Source: Burkholderiales bacterium
Lineage (GTDB): Bacteria > Pseudomonadota > Gammaproteobacteria > Burkholderiales > Burkholderiaceae_D
Assembly (NCBI GenBank): GCA_947451925.1
Contig: CANGAW010000006.1
Location: 1-64,000, forward strand
Length of the DNA: 64,000 bases
Reading direction: 5' to 3'
Numbering within the stretch: position 1 is the stretch's first letter; each line of letters starts with the position of its first letter. Below are positions 11,409 to 21,498 of the stretch, in pieces. The notes under the pieces were generated by a model. That model was not told where the DNA came from. It did no database searches and was given only the letters and a program-made list of their open reading frames with translations. The translations under genes were made by a program, and so were the position numbers.

Positions 11409-12617
11409 ATGAATTTGAATTCAGGCTTGAATTTGGTCCTCGACTTTCTTTCTAATGGTCTTACGCACGCAACCGTCTGGCAGGTGGTAATCGCTACGCT
11501 GGTGATGACGCACATCACGATTGCAGCCGTGACGATCTTTTTGCATCGTTGCCAGGCGCACCGCGCGCTGGAACTGCATGCGATCCCCAGCCACTTTTTC
11601 CGTTTCTGGTTGTGGCTGACCACGGGTATGGTCACCAAAGAATGGGCAGCCATTCACCGCAAGCATCACGCCAAGTGCGAAACCGAAGAAGATCCGCACA
11701 GCCCGGTTACCCGCGGCATCAAAAAGGTGTTGTTCGAAGGTGCCGAGCTGTACCGCGCCGAATCGAAAAACCGTGAAACCATTGAAAAATACGGCCACGG
11801 TACACCGGACGACTGGATCGAACGCAACTTGTATACCAAGCACTCCGCATTGGGTGTTTCCATTTTGTTAGTAGTCGATGTACTGTTATTTGGCGTGCTC
11901 GGCGTAACGGTGTGGGCAGTGCAGATGTTGTGGATTCCGATTACGGCTGCCGGCATCATTAACGGCATTGGCCATTACTGGGGTTATCGCAACTACAACT
12001 GCACCGATGCGTCGACCAACGTGTTCCCGATCGGCATTCTGATCGGCGGCGAAGAACTGCATAACAACCATCACACCTTTGGCACCTCGGCCAAGCTCTC
12101 ATCGAAATGGTATGAGTTCGATATCGGCTGGATGTACATCTCCATCTTGTCGGCGATGGGTCTGGCTACAGTTAAAAAGATTGCACCTGCTCCGCGTTTT
12201 GATCGCCAAAAGCTGGTGTGCGATATCAACACGCTGCAATCGGTGGTTGCAAATCGCTATGACGTGATGGCGAAGTACGCTCGCTCGCTGCAGAGCACCT
12301 GGCATGAAGAGATCAATCAGATCAAACAGAAATCGACGTTTGAGCCTAATTTTTTGAAGTCATCCAAAAAGCTGCTGCAACGTGAGCCAGCCAGTTTGCA
12401 AAGCAACCAGCAGCAGCAGTTGTCAGAACTGTTCAAGCACAGCAAGGCCTTGAAAACCATGCATGAAATGCGTGGCGAACTTGCGGCAATCTGGGAGCGT
12501 TCGCACTCCACCAGCGATCAGTTATTGCATCAGTTGCGCGACTGGTGTGCAAGAGCGGAAGCCTCCGGCATTCGTTCCCTGCAAGAGTTTTCCCTTCGTT
12601 TGCGCAGCTACGCCTGA
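11409..12617 (+). CDS. Acyl-CoA/fatty acid desaturase
   Basis: HRCQAHRALELH, AIHRKHHAKCETEEDPHSP, LHNNHHTFG histidine boxes; ATG at 11409 with upstream GGAG. Confidence 0.92.
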   Translation: MNLNSGLNLVLDFLSNGLTHATVWQVVIATLVMTHITIAAVTIFLHRCQAHRALELHAIPSHFFRFWLWLTTGMVTKEWAAIHRKHHAKCETEEDPHSPVTRGIKKVLFEGAELYRAESKNRETIEKYGHGTPDDWIERNLYTKHSALGVSILLVVDVLLFGVLGVTVWAVQMLWIPITAAGIINGIGHYWGYRNYNCTDASTNVFPIGILIGGEELHNNHHTFGTSAKLSSKWYEFDIGWMYISILSAMGLATVKKIAPAPRFDRQKLVCDINTLQSVVANRYDVMAKYARSLQSTWHEEINQIKQKSTFEPNFLKSSKKLLQREPASLQSNQQQQLSELFKHSKALKTMHEMRGELAAIWERSHSTSDQLLHQLRDWCARAEASGIRSLQEFSLRLRSYA

Positions 12618-12638
12618 GGCTGGTTAGCACAAGCCAAG

Positions 12639-12670
12639 TAGTCGAATAGTCGGATAGTCGGATAGTCAGC
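12639..12670. repeat. 8-bp tandem repeat, about 4 copies (TAGTCGAA/TAGTCGGA/TAGTCGGA/TAGTCAGC)
   Basis: Read directly in sequence between desaturase stop and terminator. Confidence 0.85.
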
Positions 12671-12677
12671 AAACAGC

Positions 12678-12712
12678 AAAAAGCCCCGCAGTTTTCACTG
12701 CGGGGCTTTTTG
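12678..12712. terminator. Bidirectional intrinsic terminator between convergent desaturase and rpmG
   Basis: AAAAAGCCCCGCAGTTTTCACTGCGGGGCTTTTT. Confidence 0.92.
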
Positions 12713-12739
12713 TTTGGATCAAGCAGATTATTACTAAAA

Positions 12740-12907
12740 TTACTTAATCTTGGTTTCTTTGTACATCACGTGCTTACGTGCCTTGGGATCAAACTTCATG
12801 ATCTCCATTTTGTTAGGCGTCGTACGCTTGTTTTTGTCCGTGGTGTAAAAGTGACCGGTACCTGCGGTCGATTCCAGCTTGATCTTGTCTCGGCCTGATT
12901 TAGCCAT
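12740..12907 (-). CDS. rpmG: 50S ribosomal protein L33 (missing from ORF track, below length cutoff)
   Basis: Reverse-strand translation [55 protein letters not shown], 55 aa, next to L28. Confidence 0.97.
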   Translation of the reverse strand: MAKSGRDKIKLESTAGTGHFYTTDKNKRTTPNKMEIMKFDPKARKHVMYKETKIK

Positions 12908-12937
12908 GATGTGTCCTTTGCTCTACGATTTCAGCGG

Positions 12938-13174
12938 TTAGAATTTTTCGCCGCGGGCGCGCAAGTCGGCCAGCACGGCATCGAGGCCGATCTTATCGAT
13001 GATGCGAAGACCAGCATTGGATAAACGCAGGGAGACCCAGCGATTCAATGTTTCACTAAAAAAACGGCGCTGTTGCAGGTTAGGCAAAAAACGGCGTTTC
13101 GTTTTGTTGTTAGCGTGGGAAACGTTGTTGCCGACCATCGGCTTCTTCCCTGTTACTTGGCAAACACGTGCCAC
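12938..13174 (-). CDS. rpmB: 50S ribosomal protein L28
   Basis: [34 protein letters not shown]. Confidence 0.98.
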   Translation of the reverse strand: MARVCQVTGKKPMVGNNVSHANNKTKRRFLPNLQQRRFFSETLNRWVSLRLSNAGLRIIDKIGLDAVLADLRARGEKF

Positions 13175-13338
13175 GGCGTACTCCTTAAAGATTCCAAATT
13201 TGGAAAAAACGAAGTATAGCCAAAAAAATCAGAATATTCAACGACTTGCGAAAAACAATTGTGTCTTTGTTCTGCGTGAAATTTAACAATTTGTCGATTG
13301 GACATAAGAATGTGATATTTCCGCCCGTAAATACGTAA

Positions 13339-14013
13339 TCAGCACAGGCCATGCTCCTGGAAAGACCATGTTTTGCTGCCGCAGACAATAATATGGTCCA
13401 GCATTGGCACTTCGATGACACTCATCAGCTGTTTCAGCTCCAGAGTTAAGGTTTTGTCCAATGCACTGGGTTGCGCGCGACCGGACGGATGATTATGGGC
13501 GAAGATGACGGCTGCCGCATTATGGGCAATAGCCAGTCGCACAATCTCGCGTGGATAGACGCTGGTGCGGGTCAGGCTGCCACGAAACATGCTTTCGCAG
13601 GCGATCAGCTTGTTCTGAACATCCAGAAAAAGGCCGACAAAGCTTTCTGTTTCCTGACCAGCAAAATGCAACAGCAAAAATTTGTTCAAAGCTTCGGTTG
13701 AATTAAAAACGGGGCCCGATCTGAGTTCTTCTGAGAACGTTCGCCGCGCCAGTTCCAGCACCGCTTGCATTAATGCGATTTTGGCCGGGCCTATGCCTTT
13801 GAATTCCTTGAAGTCGGCAGCACTGGCAGAAAACAATTTTCCCAGCGAGCCGAAATGCGCGAGGACTTCACGTCCGAGGTCGATCGCCGTTTTGCCTTGA
13901 ATGCCAGTTCGCAAGAACAGCGCCAGTAATTCAGAGTCAGATAAGGCTTTCGGTCCATAGGCAATCAGACGTTCCCGTGGCCGCTGATCTTGTGGCCATT
14001 GTGAAATGCGCAT
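13339..14013 (-). CDS. radC: RadC family JAB-domain protein
   Basis: PRERLIAYGPKALSDSELLALFLRTG, FAHNHPSGRAQPSALD, LDHIIVCG. Confidence 0.96.
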   Translation of the reverse strand: MRISQWPQDQRPRERLIAYGPKALSDSELLALFLRTGIQGKTAIDLGREVLAHFGSLGKLFSASAADFKEFKGIGPAKIALMQAVLELARRTFSEELRSGPVFNSTEALNKFLLLHFAGQETESFVGLFLDVQNKLIACESMFRGSLTRTSVYPREIVRLAIAHNAAAVIFAHNHPSGRAQPSALDKTLTLELKQLMSVIEVPMLDHIIVCGSKTWSFQEHGLC

Positions 14014-14128
14014 TTCCCGCTCCCGGAGTGGTAAAACGGCAAGCTTAAGCGAATAGAAAAGAGGGAAGGCCTATCGTGTTGTCTGTGGTGGCTTACAATA
14101 GCGCGGTTCGTTTCAAGTCAAGAATTGT

Positions 14129-14584
14129 ATGCCCAATAAACCACAGCTTCTAATCTCCGATTCGGCTTTTCTGACCTTGCACTATCGCCTTTCTTCGGCA
14201 GACGGTCAGGACATTGTCACCACCTTTAATGAAAACCCGGCGACCCTGCAAATGGGGGGCGGCCAGCTGGCGCCATTTCTGGAAGCCTGCCTGCTTGGTT
14301 TGGCTGAAGGCGCGCATCAGACTTTCAACCTGAGTCCTGAGCAGGCCTATGGGCAGCGCAACCCGGATCTGCTGCAATGGGTGTCGCTGGAAACGCTGGC
14401 GCAAAATTCGCAAGAGGGGGAAGACTATGTCGTTGGCGACATGGTCGATTTTGCCGCACCCGGTGGCGGGCGATTTGCCGGCACCTTGCGCGAAAAAGCG
14501 GAGCAGGCTGCCTTGTTTGATTTCAATCATCCGCTGGCTGGTCAGCACGTAAAATTCGAGGTTCAGATTATCGGGGTGATGTAA
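14129..14584 (+). CDS. FKBP-type peptidyl-prolyl cis-trans isomerase (SlpA/FkpB-like)
   Basis: [60 protein letters not shown]; upstream of ispH. Confidence 0.92.
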   Translation: MPNKPQLLISDSAFLTLHYRLSSADGQDIVTTFNENPATLQMGGGQLAPFLEACLLGLAEGAHQTFNLSPEQAYGQRNPDLLQWVSLETLAQNSQEGEDYVVGDMVDFAAPGGGRFAGTLREKAEQAALFDFNHPLAGQHVKFEVQIIGVM

Positions 14585-14619
14585 GCAGAAGTGCGTGCTT
14601 GCCCTTGCGGAGAAGAGTA

Positions 14620-15564
14620 ATGGATCAGGAAATTTTGCTGGCTCAGCCGCGCGGATTTTGCGCTGGCGTAGACCGCGCAATCGAAATTGTCGAGCGCGCG
14701 CTGGCGCAGTTCGGCGCGCCCATTTATGTGCGGCATGAAATCGTTCATAACGCCTATGTGGTAGAAGATTTGCGCAGGAAGGGGGCCATTTTTATCGAAG
14801 ATCTCGATGACGTCCCGGTTGGCAATCATCTGGTATTTTCCGCGCATGGCGTATCGAAGGCAGTCAAGGCCGAAGCGGAAATGCGTGGCCTGAAGGTTTT
14901 TGATGCGACCTGTCCGCTGGTGACCAAGGTGCATATCGAGGTCAGCAAGATGCGTGAGGAAGGCCGTGAAATTATCATGATCGGCCATCATGGCCATCCT
15001 GAAGTCGAAGGCACAATGGGGCAGAGCGAAGAAGGTATGTATCTGGTTGAGACAGTCGATGATGTGGAAAAACTGTCGGTCAAGTTGCCCAGCCGCCTCG
15101 CCTATGTGTCTCAAACCACATTGTCGGTAGACGACACTATTGAAATCATTACCGCGCTGAAGAAAAAATTCCCGCACATTGCCGAGCCCAAGAAGGCCGA
15201 CATTTGTTATGCCACCACCAACCGGCAGCAGGCCGTCAAATTCATGGCAGCAGAAGCGGATCTGGTGATCGTTGTCGGTAGCCCTACCAGTTCCAATTCA
15301 ACCCGCTTGCGCGAAGTCGCCGAGAAAAAAGGCGTGGCTGCCTACATGGTCGACAACGCCAGCCAGATCGATCCGGCCTGGTTAACAGGGCGGCAGCGCA
15401 TTGGTGTCACCGCCGGTGCGTCGGCACCTGAAATTCTGGTGCAGGAAGTCGTCAACTGTCTGAAATCCCTCGGTGCCAAAAGTGTTCGTGAGCTCGATGG
15501 CGTGGAAGAGCACGTGACCTTCCCTTTGCCCAAGGGCCTCAAAGTGCGTTCGACTGCTTCCTGA
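14620..15564 (+). CDS. ispH: 4-hydroxy-3-methylbut-2-enyl diphosphate reductase
   Basis: [52 protein letters not shown]. Confidence 0.98.
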   Translation: MDQEILLAQPRGFCAGVDRAIEIVERALAQFGAPIYVRHEIVHNAYVVEDLRRKGAIFIEDLDDVPVGNHLVFSAHGVSKAVKAEAEMRGLKVFDATCPLVTKVHIEVSKMREEGREIIMIGHHGHPEVEGTMGQSEEGMYLVETVDDVEKLSVKLPSRLAYVSQTTLSVDDTIEIITALKKKFPHIAEPKKADICYATTNRQQAVKFMAAEADLVIVVGSPTSSNSTRLREVAEKKGVAAYMVDNASQIDPAWLTGRQRIGVTAGASAPEILVQEVVNCLKSLGAKSVRELDGVEEHVTFPLPKGLKVRSTAS

Positions 15565-15572
15565 CCTGATAC

Positions 15573-16502
15573 ATGGATATCCTGACCCAGCAACTCATCA
15601 ATGGTCTGGTACTGGGCAGCATGTATGCGCTGGTCGCACTGGGCTACACCATGGTGTATGGCGTACTGAACCTGATCAATTTCGCGCATGGCGAAGTGCT
15701 GATGATCGGTGCAATGACCAGCCTCTCTCTATTGCATTTGCTTGAAAAAATCGCACCGGGCTTGCCTGGCGGCGTGCAGTTGTTCATTGCCATTGCCGGG
15801 GCGATTCCGGTCTGCGTCGTGGTCAGTATCATCATCGAGCGCGTCGCGTATCGCCGCTTGCGCAACGCGCCCCGGCTGGCCCCTTTAATCACTGCCATCG
15901 GCGTGTCGATTTTGCTGCAGACGCTGGCAATGATGATCTGGGGTCGTAATCCCTTGCCCTTTCCGCAGGTGCTGCCGGGTGAACCCCTGCATTTTTTTGG
16001 CGCGCTGATCACTCCGACCCAAATTTTATTATTGGTATTGGCCGCCGTGGCCATGTCGGCGCTGGCAATGCTGGTGCAGATGACCCGCCTTGGTCGTGCC
16101 ATGCGCGCCGTGGCAGAGAATCCGCGTGTTGCCGCCTTGATGGGCGTCGATGCCAATCGGGTGATCGTCTATACCTTCGCCATCGGTGCAGCACTGGCTG
16201 CCCTGGCCGGTGTGATGTGGGCAGCCAATTATGCGTCGGCACAGTTTGCAATGGGGTTTACGCCGGGCCTGAAGGCCTTCTCCGCGGCAGTACTTGGCGG
16301 TATCGGCAACATCTACGGCGCCATGCTCGGCGGCATACTGTTGGGCTTGATCGAGAGTCTGGGCGCCGGCTACATTGGTGAGCTGACCGGCGGATTTTTG
16401 GGTAGTCATTATCAGGATATTTTTGCTTTTATCGTTTTGATCATCGTGCTGACCGTACGCCCTTCGGGCTTGATGGGCGAGCGTGTGGCAGATCGTTCCT
16501 GA
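15573..16502 (+). CDS. livH: Branched-chain amino acid ABC transporter permease LivH family
   Basis: QQLINGLVLGSMYALVALGYTMVYGVLNLINFAHGEV. Confidence 0.95.
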   Translation: MDILTQQLINGLVLGSMYALVALGYTMVYGVLNLINFAHGEVLMIGAMTSLSLLHLLEKIAPGLPGGVQLFIAIAGAIPVCVVVSIIIERVAYRRLRNAPRLAPLITAIGVSILLQTLAMMIWGRNPLPFPQVLPGEPLHFFGALITPTQILLLVLAAVAMSALAMLVQMTRLGRAMRAVAENPRVAALMGVDANRVIVYTFAIGAALAALAGVMWAANYASAQFAMGFTPGLKAFSAAVLGGIGNIYGAMLGGILLGLIESLGAGYIGELTGGFLGSHYQDIFAFIVLIIVLTVRPSGLMGERVADRS

Positions 16503-16511
16503 GACCCCGGC

Positions 16512-17702
16512 ATGAAGACTTTTCCCTCATCATGGAAGTCAAATAAGCCAGGGGCGACGCTGCTTGTGCTGTCGTTGCTGATTATTGTCTTTCCTTTTTT
16601 TGCCGCGCAATTCGGGAATTCCTGGGTGCGCATCATGGATGTGGCGCTGCTCTACATCATGCTGGCATTAGGCTTGAATATTGTCGTCGGTTTTGCTGGT
16701 CTGCTCGACCTTGGCTACATCGCTTTTTTTGCCATCGGTGCTTATATGGCTGGTCTTTTGGCCTCGCCGCAATGTGCCGTGGTACTGGAGTCGCTGGTGA
16801 TGGAATATCCGGCGCTGGGCGAACCTCTGGTCAGGCTGCTGGGAGCCGACATTGCCGCGAACGGCATCCATTTATCTGTCTGGCTGATCATTCCCTTAAG
16901 CGCAGCGGTTGCCGGTTTGTCGGGTGCCTTGCTGGGTGCGCCCACGCTGAAATTGCGCGGTGATTATCTGGCGATTGTGACGCTGGGGTTTGGCGAAATC
17001 ATTCGCATCTTCATGAATAATTTGAACGGGCCGGTCAATATAACCAACGGCCCGCAAGGCATTAACCTGATCGACCCCGTCAGGCTTGCTGGCGTGTCTC
17101 TGGCTGGCGAGGCAGGTTCCGGTGGCGTGGTGCAGTTTGCCGGGTTGGCGATGCCTTCGGTGAATGCCTATTATTTTTTGTTTGTGCTGCTGTGTGTAGC
17201 CACTGTTTTTATTTCGCGTCGTCTGCAAGATTCGCGGCTTGGCCGCGCATGGGTGGCGATACGGGAAGATGAAATCGCGGCCAAGGCCATGGGCATTAAC
17301 GTGCGCAATCTCAAACTGCTGGCGTTTGCTATTGGAGCTTCATTTGGCGGTGTGGCCGGCGCCATGTTTGCGTCTTTTCAGGGATTCATTTCACCAGAAT
17401 CTTTTTCACTGACCGAGTCCATTGCGGTGCTGGCGATGGTGGTGTTGGGCGGCATCGGCCATATACCCGGCGTAGTTCTCGGCGCGATCTTGCTGGCGGC
17501 TTTACCTGAAGTGTTACGCCACACGGTTGGCCCTTTGCAAATGGCCTTGCTGGGAGAAGTCTGGATCGAAGCCGAAGTGCTGCGCCAGCTTTTATATGGT
17601 CTAGCACTGGTGCTGATCATGCTGGTTCGTCCGGCAGGACTTTGGCCTTCGCCGCGTCAGGAAGACAGGCCGATTCAGGCATCGGTTGTGGGTGGTGCAT
17701 GA
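16512..17702 (+). CDS. livM: Branched-chain amino acid ABC transporter permease LivM family
   Basis: LGLNIVVGFAGLLDLGYIAFFAIGAYMAGLLASP, LRGDYLAIVTLGFGEIIRI. Confidence 0.95.
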   Translation: MKTFPSSWKSNKPGATLLVLSLLIIVFPFFAAQFGNSWVRIMDVALLYIMLALGLNIVVGFAGLLDLGYIAFFAIGAYMAGLLASPQCAVVLESLVMEYPALGEPLVRLLGADIAANGIHLSVWLIIPLSAAVAGLSGALLGAPTLKLRGDYLAIVTLGFGEIIRIFMNNLNGPVNITNGPQGINLIDPVRLAGVSLAGEAGSGGVVQFAGLAMPSVNAYYFLFVLLCVATVFISRRLQDSRLGRAWVAIREDEIAAKAMGINVRNLKLLAFAIGASFGGVAGAMFASFQGFISPESFSLTESIAVLAMVVLGGIGHIPGVVLGAILLAALPEVLRHTVGPLQMALLGEVWIEAEVLRQLLYGLALVLIMLVRPAGLWPSPRQEDRPIQASVVGGA

Positions 17703-18472
17703 CGACTGAGCTTATTTTAGAGATTGCGCAGGTCAGCAAACGCTTTGGTGGTTTGCAGGCTTTGTCGGATGTGAAGCTGTCGATTGCGCGTGATCAGATC
17801 GTTGGTCTGATCGGCCCCAATGGCGCTGGTAAAACAACCTTGTTCAATGTGATTACCGGTTTGTATCAGCCCGACAGCGGTCAATTCAGCCTCGCCGGTA
17901 AACCCTATTCGCCATCGGCGCCGCATGAAGTAGCCCGTGCCGGCATTGCCCGCACGTTTCAAAATATTCGCCTCTTTGGGGACATGACGGCGATTGAAAA
18001 CGTGATGGTTGGCCGCCATGTCCGCACCCGGCAAACGGTGCTCGGCGCAATCTTGCGTCACGCTGCCGCCCGGGCAGAAGAGGCCGCGATCAAAAAGCAT
18101 GCGCTGGCCTTGCTGGAATTTGTCGGCATCGCCGAATTTGCCGATCGCACCGCGCGGCATTTGTCGTATGGCGACCAGCGTCGGCTGGAAATTGCGCGGG
18201 CCTTGGCCACCGACCCCTTGTTGCTGGCGCTTGACGAGCCAGCCGCGGGCATGAACGCAATCGAAAAAGAAGGCTTGCGTACCTTGCTGTTAAAAATAAA
18301 AGCGCAGGGCACGGCCATTTTGTTGATTGAGCATGACGTCAAACTGGTGATGGGTATTTGTGATCGCCTGACCGTGCTGGACCACGGCGAACGCATTGCC
18401 GAGGGCACGCCTGCAGAGGTGCAGCGTAACCCGGCAGTGATTGCCGCTTATCTTGGTACAGAGGCCGCATGA
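17699..18472 (+). CDS. livG: ABC transporter ATP-binding protein LivG family
   Basis: LIGPNGAGKTTLFNVITGLYQPDSG, LSYGDQRRLEIARALATDP; ATG 17699 overlaps livM stop. Confidence 0.95.
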   Translation: MTTELILEIAQVSKRFGGLQALSDVKLSIARDQIVGLIGPNGAGKTTLFNVITGLYQPDSGQFSLAGKPYSPSAPHEVARAGIARTFQNIRLFGDMTAIENVMVGRHVRTRQTVLGAILRHAAARAEEAAIKKHALALLEFVGIAEFADRTARHLSYGDQRRLEIARALATDPLLLALDEPAAGMNAIEKEGLRTLLLKIKAQGTAILLIEHDVKLVMGICDRLTVLDHGERIAEGTPAEVQRNPAVIAAYLGTEAA

Positions 18473-19197
18473 ATTCCTCCAAACCTTTGCTGAAAATAAG
18501 CGGGCTGACCGTTGCTTATGGCGGTATTGAAGCGGTCAAGGGCATTGATCTGGAAGTGGCAGCTGGCGAACTGGTCACATTAATTGGTGCCAATGGTGCG
18601 GGCAAGACCAGCACACTCAAAGCCATTACTGCCAGCTTGCCTGCTGCCCGTCGCGGTGGTTGCATTGAATATGCCGGTGAACGTATCGACGCATTGCCGG
18701 CCTTTAGTCTGGTGCAACGCAAGCTGGCGATGGTGCCGGAAGGCCGGGGGGTGTTTGCCCGCATGTCGATACGCGAAAACCTGTTGATGGGTGCGTACTC
18801 CCGCAATGATCAGACTGGCATCGCCGCCGACATCGACAAGTGGTTTGAAATCTTCCCGCGTCTGAAAGAGCGGGCATCACAACTGGCGGGCACACTCTCG
18901 GGTGGCGAGCAGCAAATGCTGGCGATGGCACGCGCCTTGATGAGTCACCCGCAGCTATTGTTGCTGGATGAGCCATCCATGGGCTTGGCGCCTATCATGG
19001 TTGAGCGAATTTTCGAGGTCATCAAAACCATTGCTGCGCAGGGTGTGACGATACTGCTGGTGGAGCAAAACGTCAGGCAGGCACTGCGTATTGCACAGCG
19101 CGGCTATGTAATGGAAACAGGCACAATTGTGCTCAGTGGCCGTGCAGAAAATCTGCTGCAAGATCCGCGGGTGGTTGAGGCTTATCTGGGCGTCTAG
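18469..19197 (+). CDS. livF: ABC transporter ATP-binding protein LivF family
   Basis: LIGANGAGKTSTLKAITASLPA, LSGGEQQMLAMARALMSHPQLLLLDEPSMGLAP. Confidence 0.95.
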   Translation: MNSSKPLLKISGLTVAYGGIEAVKGIDLEVAAGELVTLIGANGAGKTSTLKAITASLPAARRGGCIEYAGERIDALPAFSLVQRKLAMVPEGRGVFARMSIRENLLMGAYSRNDQTGIAADIDKWFEIFPRLKERASQLAGTLSGGEQQMLAMARALMSHPQLLLLDEPSMGLAPIMVERIFEVIKTIAAQGVTILLVEQNVRQALRIAQRGYVMETGTIVLSGRAENLLQDPRVVEAYLGV

Positions 19198-19258
19198 GCC
19201 GGACGCTGATGTGTTTGCGTCCGGCTTGGCTGACTATCTGAATTCAATCAGAATGTAA

Positions 19259-20110
19259 TCAGGCTTTTTTGTAGCGAACGACGTTCTGATGTTGTTCGCC
19301 CAGCCCGGCAATGCCCAGCCGGATGTCATCGCCGTGTTTCAAAAACTGCTGCGGCTTCATGCCCATGCCCACACCGGGCGGAGTGCCGGTTGCAATGATA
19401 TCGCCCGGCATCAGGGTCATGAAACGACTCAGGTAGCTGACGATTTTGGCGACGGAAAAAATCATTGTGCGGCTATTGCCGGTTTGCTGGCGCTTGCCGT
19501 TCAGATCCAGCCACATGGCCAGTTTTTGCGGGTCGGCTATTTCGTCGCGCGTAACCAGCCAGGGGCCGACCGGACCGAAGGTATCGCAGCCCTTGCCCTT
19601 GTCCCACTGTGTGCCATGTTCGAGTTGAAAGGCGCGCTCGGACAAATCATTGATGACGCAATAGCCAGCGACAAAATCCAGCGCCTGTTTTTGGCTGACA
19701 TGCTGCGCCTTGGTGCCGATGATGACACCGAGTTCAACTTCCCAATCGGATTTTTCAGAGCCCTTGGGCAGCATCACCGTATCGTTGGCGCCAGAGAGCG
19801 AAGTCACTGCTTTCATGAACACAATCGGCTCGGCAGGAACAGGCATGCCGGACTCAGCCGCATGGTCCGAGTAATTGAGGCCAATGCCGATGAATTTTCC
19901 GACCTGTGCAACAGGGACGCCAAAGCGCGGCTTGCCCCGTACTGCCGGCAGCTTGGCCGGATTTAATTTGGCCAGTTTTGCCAGCGACTTTTCTGACAGC
20001 TGCAGCGGACCGATATCGTCTATGACGCCAGACAAATCACGTAACTTACCTTCTGCATCAATGAGTCCCGGTTTTTCCTGACCTGGGCGGCCGTAACGAA
20101 CGAGCTTCAT
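19259..20110 (-). CDS. Fumarylacetoacetate hydrolase (FAH) superfamily protein
   Basis: IGIGLNYSDHAAESGMPVPAEPIVFMKAVTSLSGAND, GDIIATGTPPGVGMGMKP. Confidence 0.92.
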   Translation of the reverse strand: MKLVRYGRPGQEKPGLIDAEGKLRDLSGVIDDIGPLQLSEKSLAKLAKLNPAKLPAVRGKPRFGVPVAQVGKFIGIGLNYSDHAAESGMPVPAEPIVFMKAVTSLSGANDTVMLPKGSEKSDWEVELGVIIGTKAQHVSQKQALDFVAGYCVINDLSERAFQLEHGTQWDKGKGCDTFGPVGPWLVTRDEIADPQKLAMWLDLNGKRQQTGNSRTMIFSVAKIVSYLSRFMTLMPGDIIATGTPPGVGMGMKPQQFLKHGDDIRLGIAGLGEQHQNVVRYKKA

Positions 20111-20222
20111 TTATTTTCCTTTTTAATTTACAGTTCTCGCCATTGCATAAACACATCGCAGTGCAGGGATGGATTATGCCTGTGTTCAAATAGGTACTTT
20201 GATTTCTGTATCATCGGGTCAA

Positions 20223-20309
20223 ATGAATAAAAACAAATTTCACGCAGCACTCGCCATGCTGCTCTCGGCAATGTTCAGTGTGCTGGTGATTGCATGGCTG
20301 CTGACCTGA
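20223..20309 (+). CDS. Candidate small membrane protein (28 aa)
   Basis: MNKNKFHAALAMLLSAMFSVLVIAWLLT: short basic N-terminus plus a single hydrophobic helix; no strong Shine-Dalgarno seen. Confidence 0.25.
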   Translation: MNKNKFHAALAMLLSAMFSVLVIAWLLT

Positions 20310-20352
20310 ACCTTAATGAGCCGATTCCACCATAGATAAAAGAACAAACATC

Positions 20353-20841
20353 ATGCTGAATAAATTTTTCTTCACAGCCTGCGGGCTGAGTCTGGCAGCC
20401 ATACTGGTTGCATCGCCTAGTTTTTGTGCGCCGAGCGACAAGGATTTTGTGATTGTCGAGCCTGAAAACATCGTATGGAAAGACGCCGGTCGCGGTGTCA
20501 AAATCGCGCTAATTTATGGCGACCCATCCAAGCCGGGCCAGTATGTAATCCGCGCCCATTTCCCGCCGGGCGTCATGAGTTCGCCGCATTTTCATGGCGA
20601 AGACCGGCATGTGACCGTGATTGAAGGCACCTGGTATGCGGGCCGCGATGATAGCTGGGACCCCGATGCAACGGCACCATTAAAGGCGGGCAGTTATATG
20701 TTTCACCCGGCCGGTGGCGTGCATTACGACGGTGCCGGTGCTGAAGGTGCAACGGTGCAGATCATTGGCATGGGCCCCAGCAAAACCACATTCCTGTTTC
20801 CGAAAGAGGGTGATTTCGGTCAGCCGCATAAGCTGAACTGA
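20353..20841 (+). CDS. Cupin-domain protein with signal peptide
   Basis: Signal peptide to SPSFCA; AHFPPGVMSSPHFHGEDRHVTVIEGTWYAG, SYMFHPAGGVHYDGA. Confidence 0.82.
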   Translation: MLNKFFFTACGLSLAAILVASPSFCAPSDKDFVIVEPENIVWKDAGRGVKIALIYGDPSKPGQYVIRAHFPPGVMSSPHFHGEDRHVTVIEGTWYAGRDDSWDPDATAPLKAGSYMFHPAGGVHYDGAGAEGATVQIIGMGPSKTTFLFPKEGDFGQPHKLN

Positions 20842-20854
20842 TCAGGCTCAACGG

Positions 20855-21247
20855 ATGAAAAAATTATTCTTTGTATTGCTTGGCATCCTTGGATTGCTGA
20901 GCTGCGTGCCGGCCAGTGCCGAATGGGTTTCTTATTATCAGGGAGCAGAGACTGAAGAGTTTTTTGATCCGCAATTAGTCAGCCAGCAACAAGGCGTAAT
21001 CAAACTGTGGACGCTGACCAGTTACGCTGCGCCCATTACCAGCCTTGAAGGTCAGGAACTGCAATCGGAAAAAACACTGACCACCGTTGATTGTCCGGCC
21101 CGGAAAACCGGTGCAGAAAAAGTCATCAAATTGACAGGCAAGAACGGCGAAGGAATGGTTGTTGCAACCATGGATACCGTGTTGCGGCTGGGACGTGTGC
21201 GCGCTGGCAGTGCGGATGATCAGTTGTTAGGAAAAATCTGCCGGTGA
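20855..21247 (+). CDS. Exported hypothetical protein, surface-adhesin-E-like
   Basis: Signal peptide then WVSYYQGAETEEFFDPQLVSQQQGVIKLWTLTSY. Confidence 0.55.
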   Translation: MKKLFFVLLGILGLLSCVPASAEWVSYYQGAETEEFFDPQLVSQQQGVIKLWTLTSYAAPITSLEGQELQSEKTLTTVDCPARKTGAEKVIKLTGKNGEGMVVATMDTVLRLGRVRAGSADDQLLGKICR

Positions 21248-21269
21248 TGCCGGTTTGTTTTAGTCAGAC

Positions 21270-21344
21270 TGGTCTCGCCGACAGGAATCGAACCTGTATC
21301 TAGCGCTTAGGAGGCACTTGTTCTATCCGTTGAACTACGGCGAG
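21270..21344 (-). tRNA. tRNA-Arg (anticodon CCT), CCA encoded
   Basis: Reverse strand CTCGCCG-TA-GTTC...GAAC-A-AGTGC-CTCCTAA-GCGCT-...-ACAGG-TTCGATT-CCTGT-CGGCGAG-A-CCA; acceptor, D, anticodon and T stems all close by hand folding. Confidence 0.95.
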
Positions 21345-21498
21345 ACATTCTTGCTATTTATTACGCATAGCGAGAGGCAGATTATAGCCCAGCACTCTTA
21401 TTTCAAGCGCGCGGTTTAGCATAGCGTGAACCCAGCCAGTACAATAGCGTCCTAATTCATCTTTCAGCAGGGCGGCCAACAACAGCCCTTCTATTCCA

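Noticed and set aside
12710-12898. 62-aa plus-strand ORF
   Set aside because: Antisense to rpmG (L33), whose minus-strand translation is unmistakable.
21270-21344. tRNA-Arg(CCT) as an integration site for a genomic island
   Set aside because: No integrase, direct repeat of the tRNA 3' end, or atypical genes on either side.
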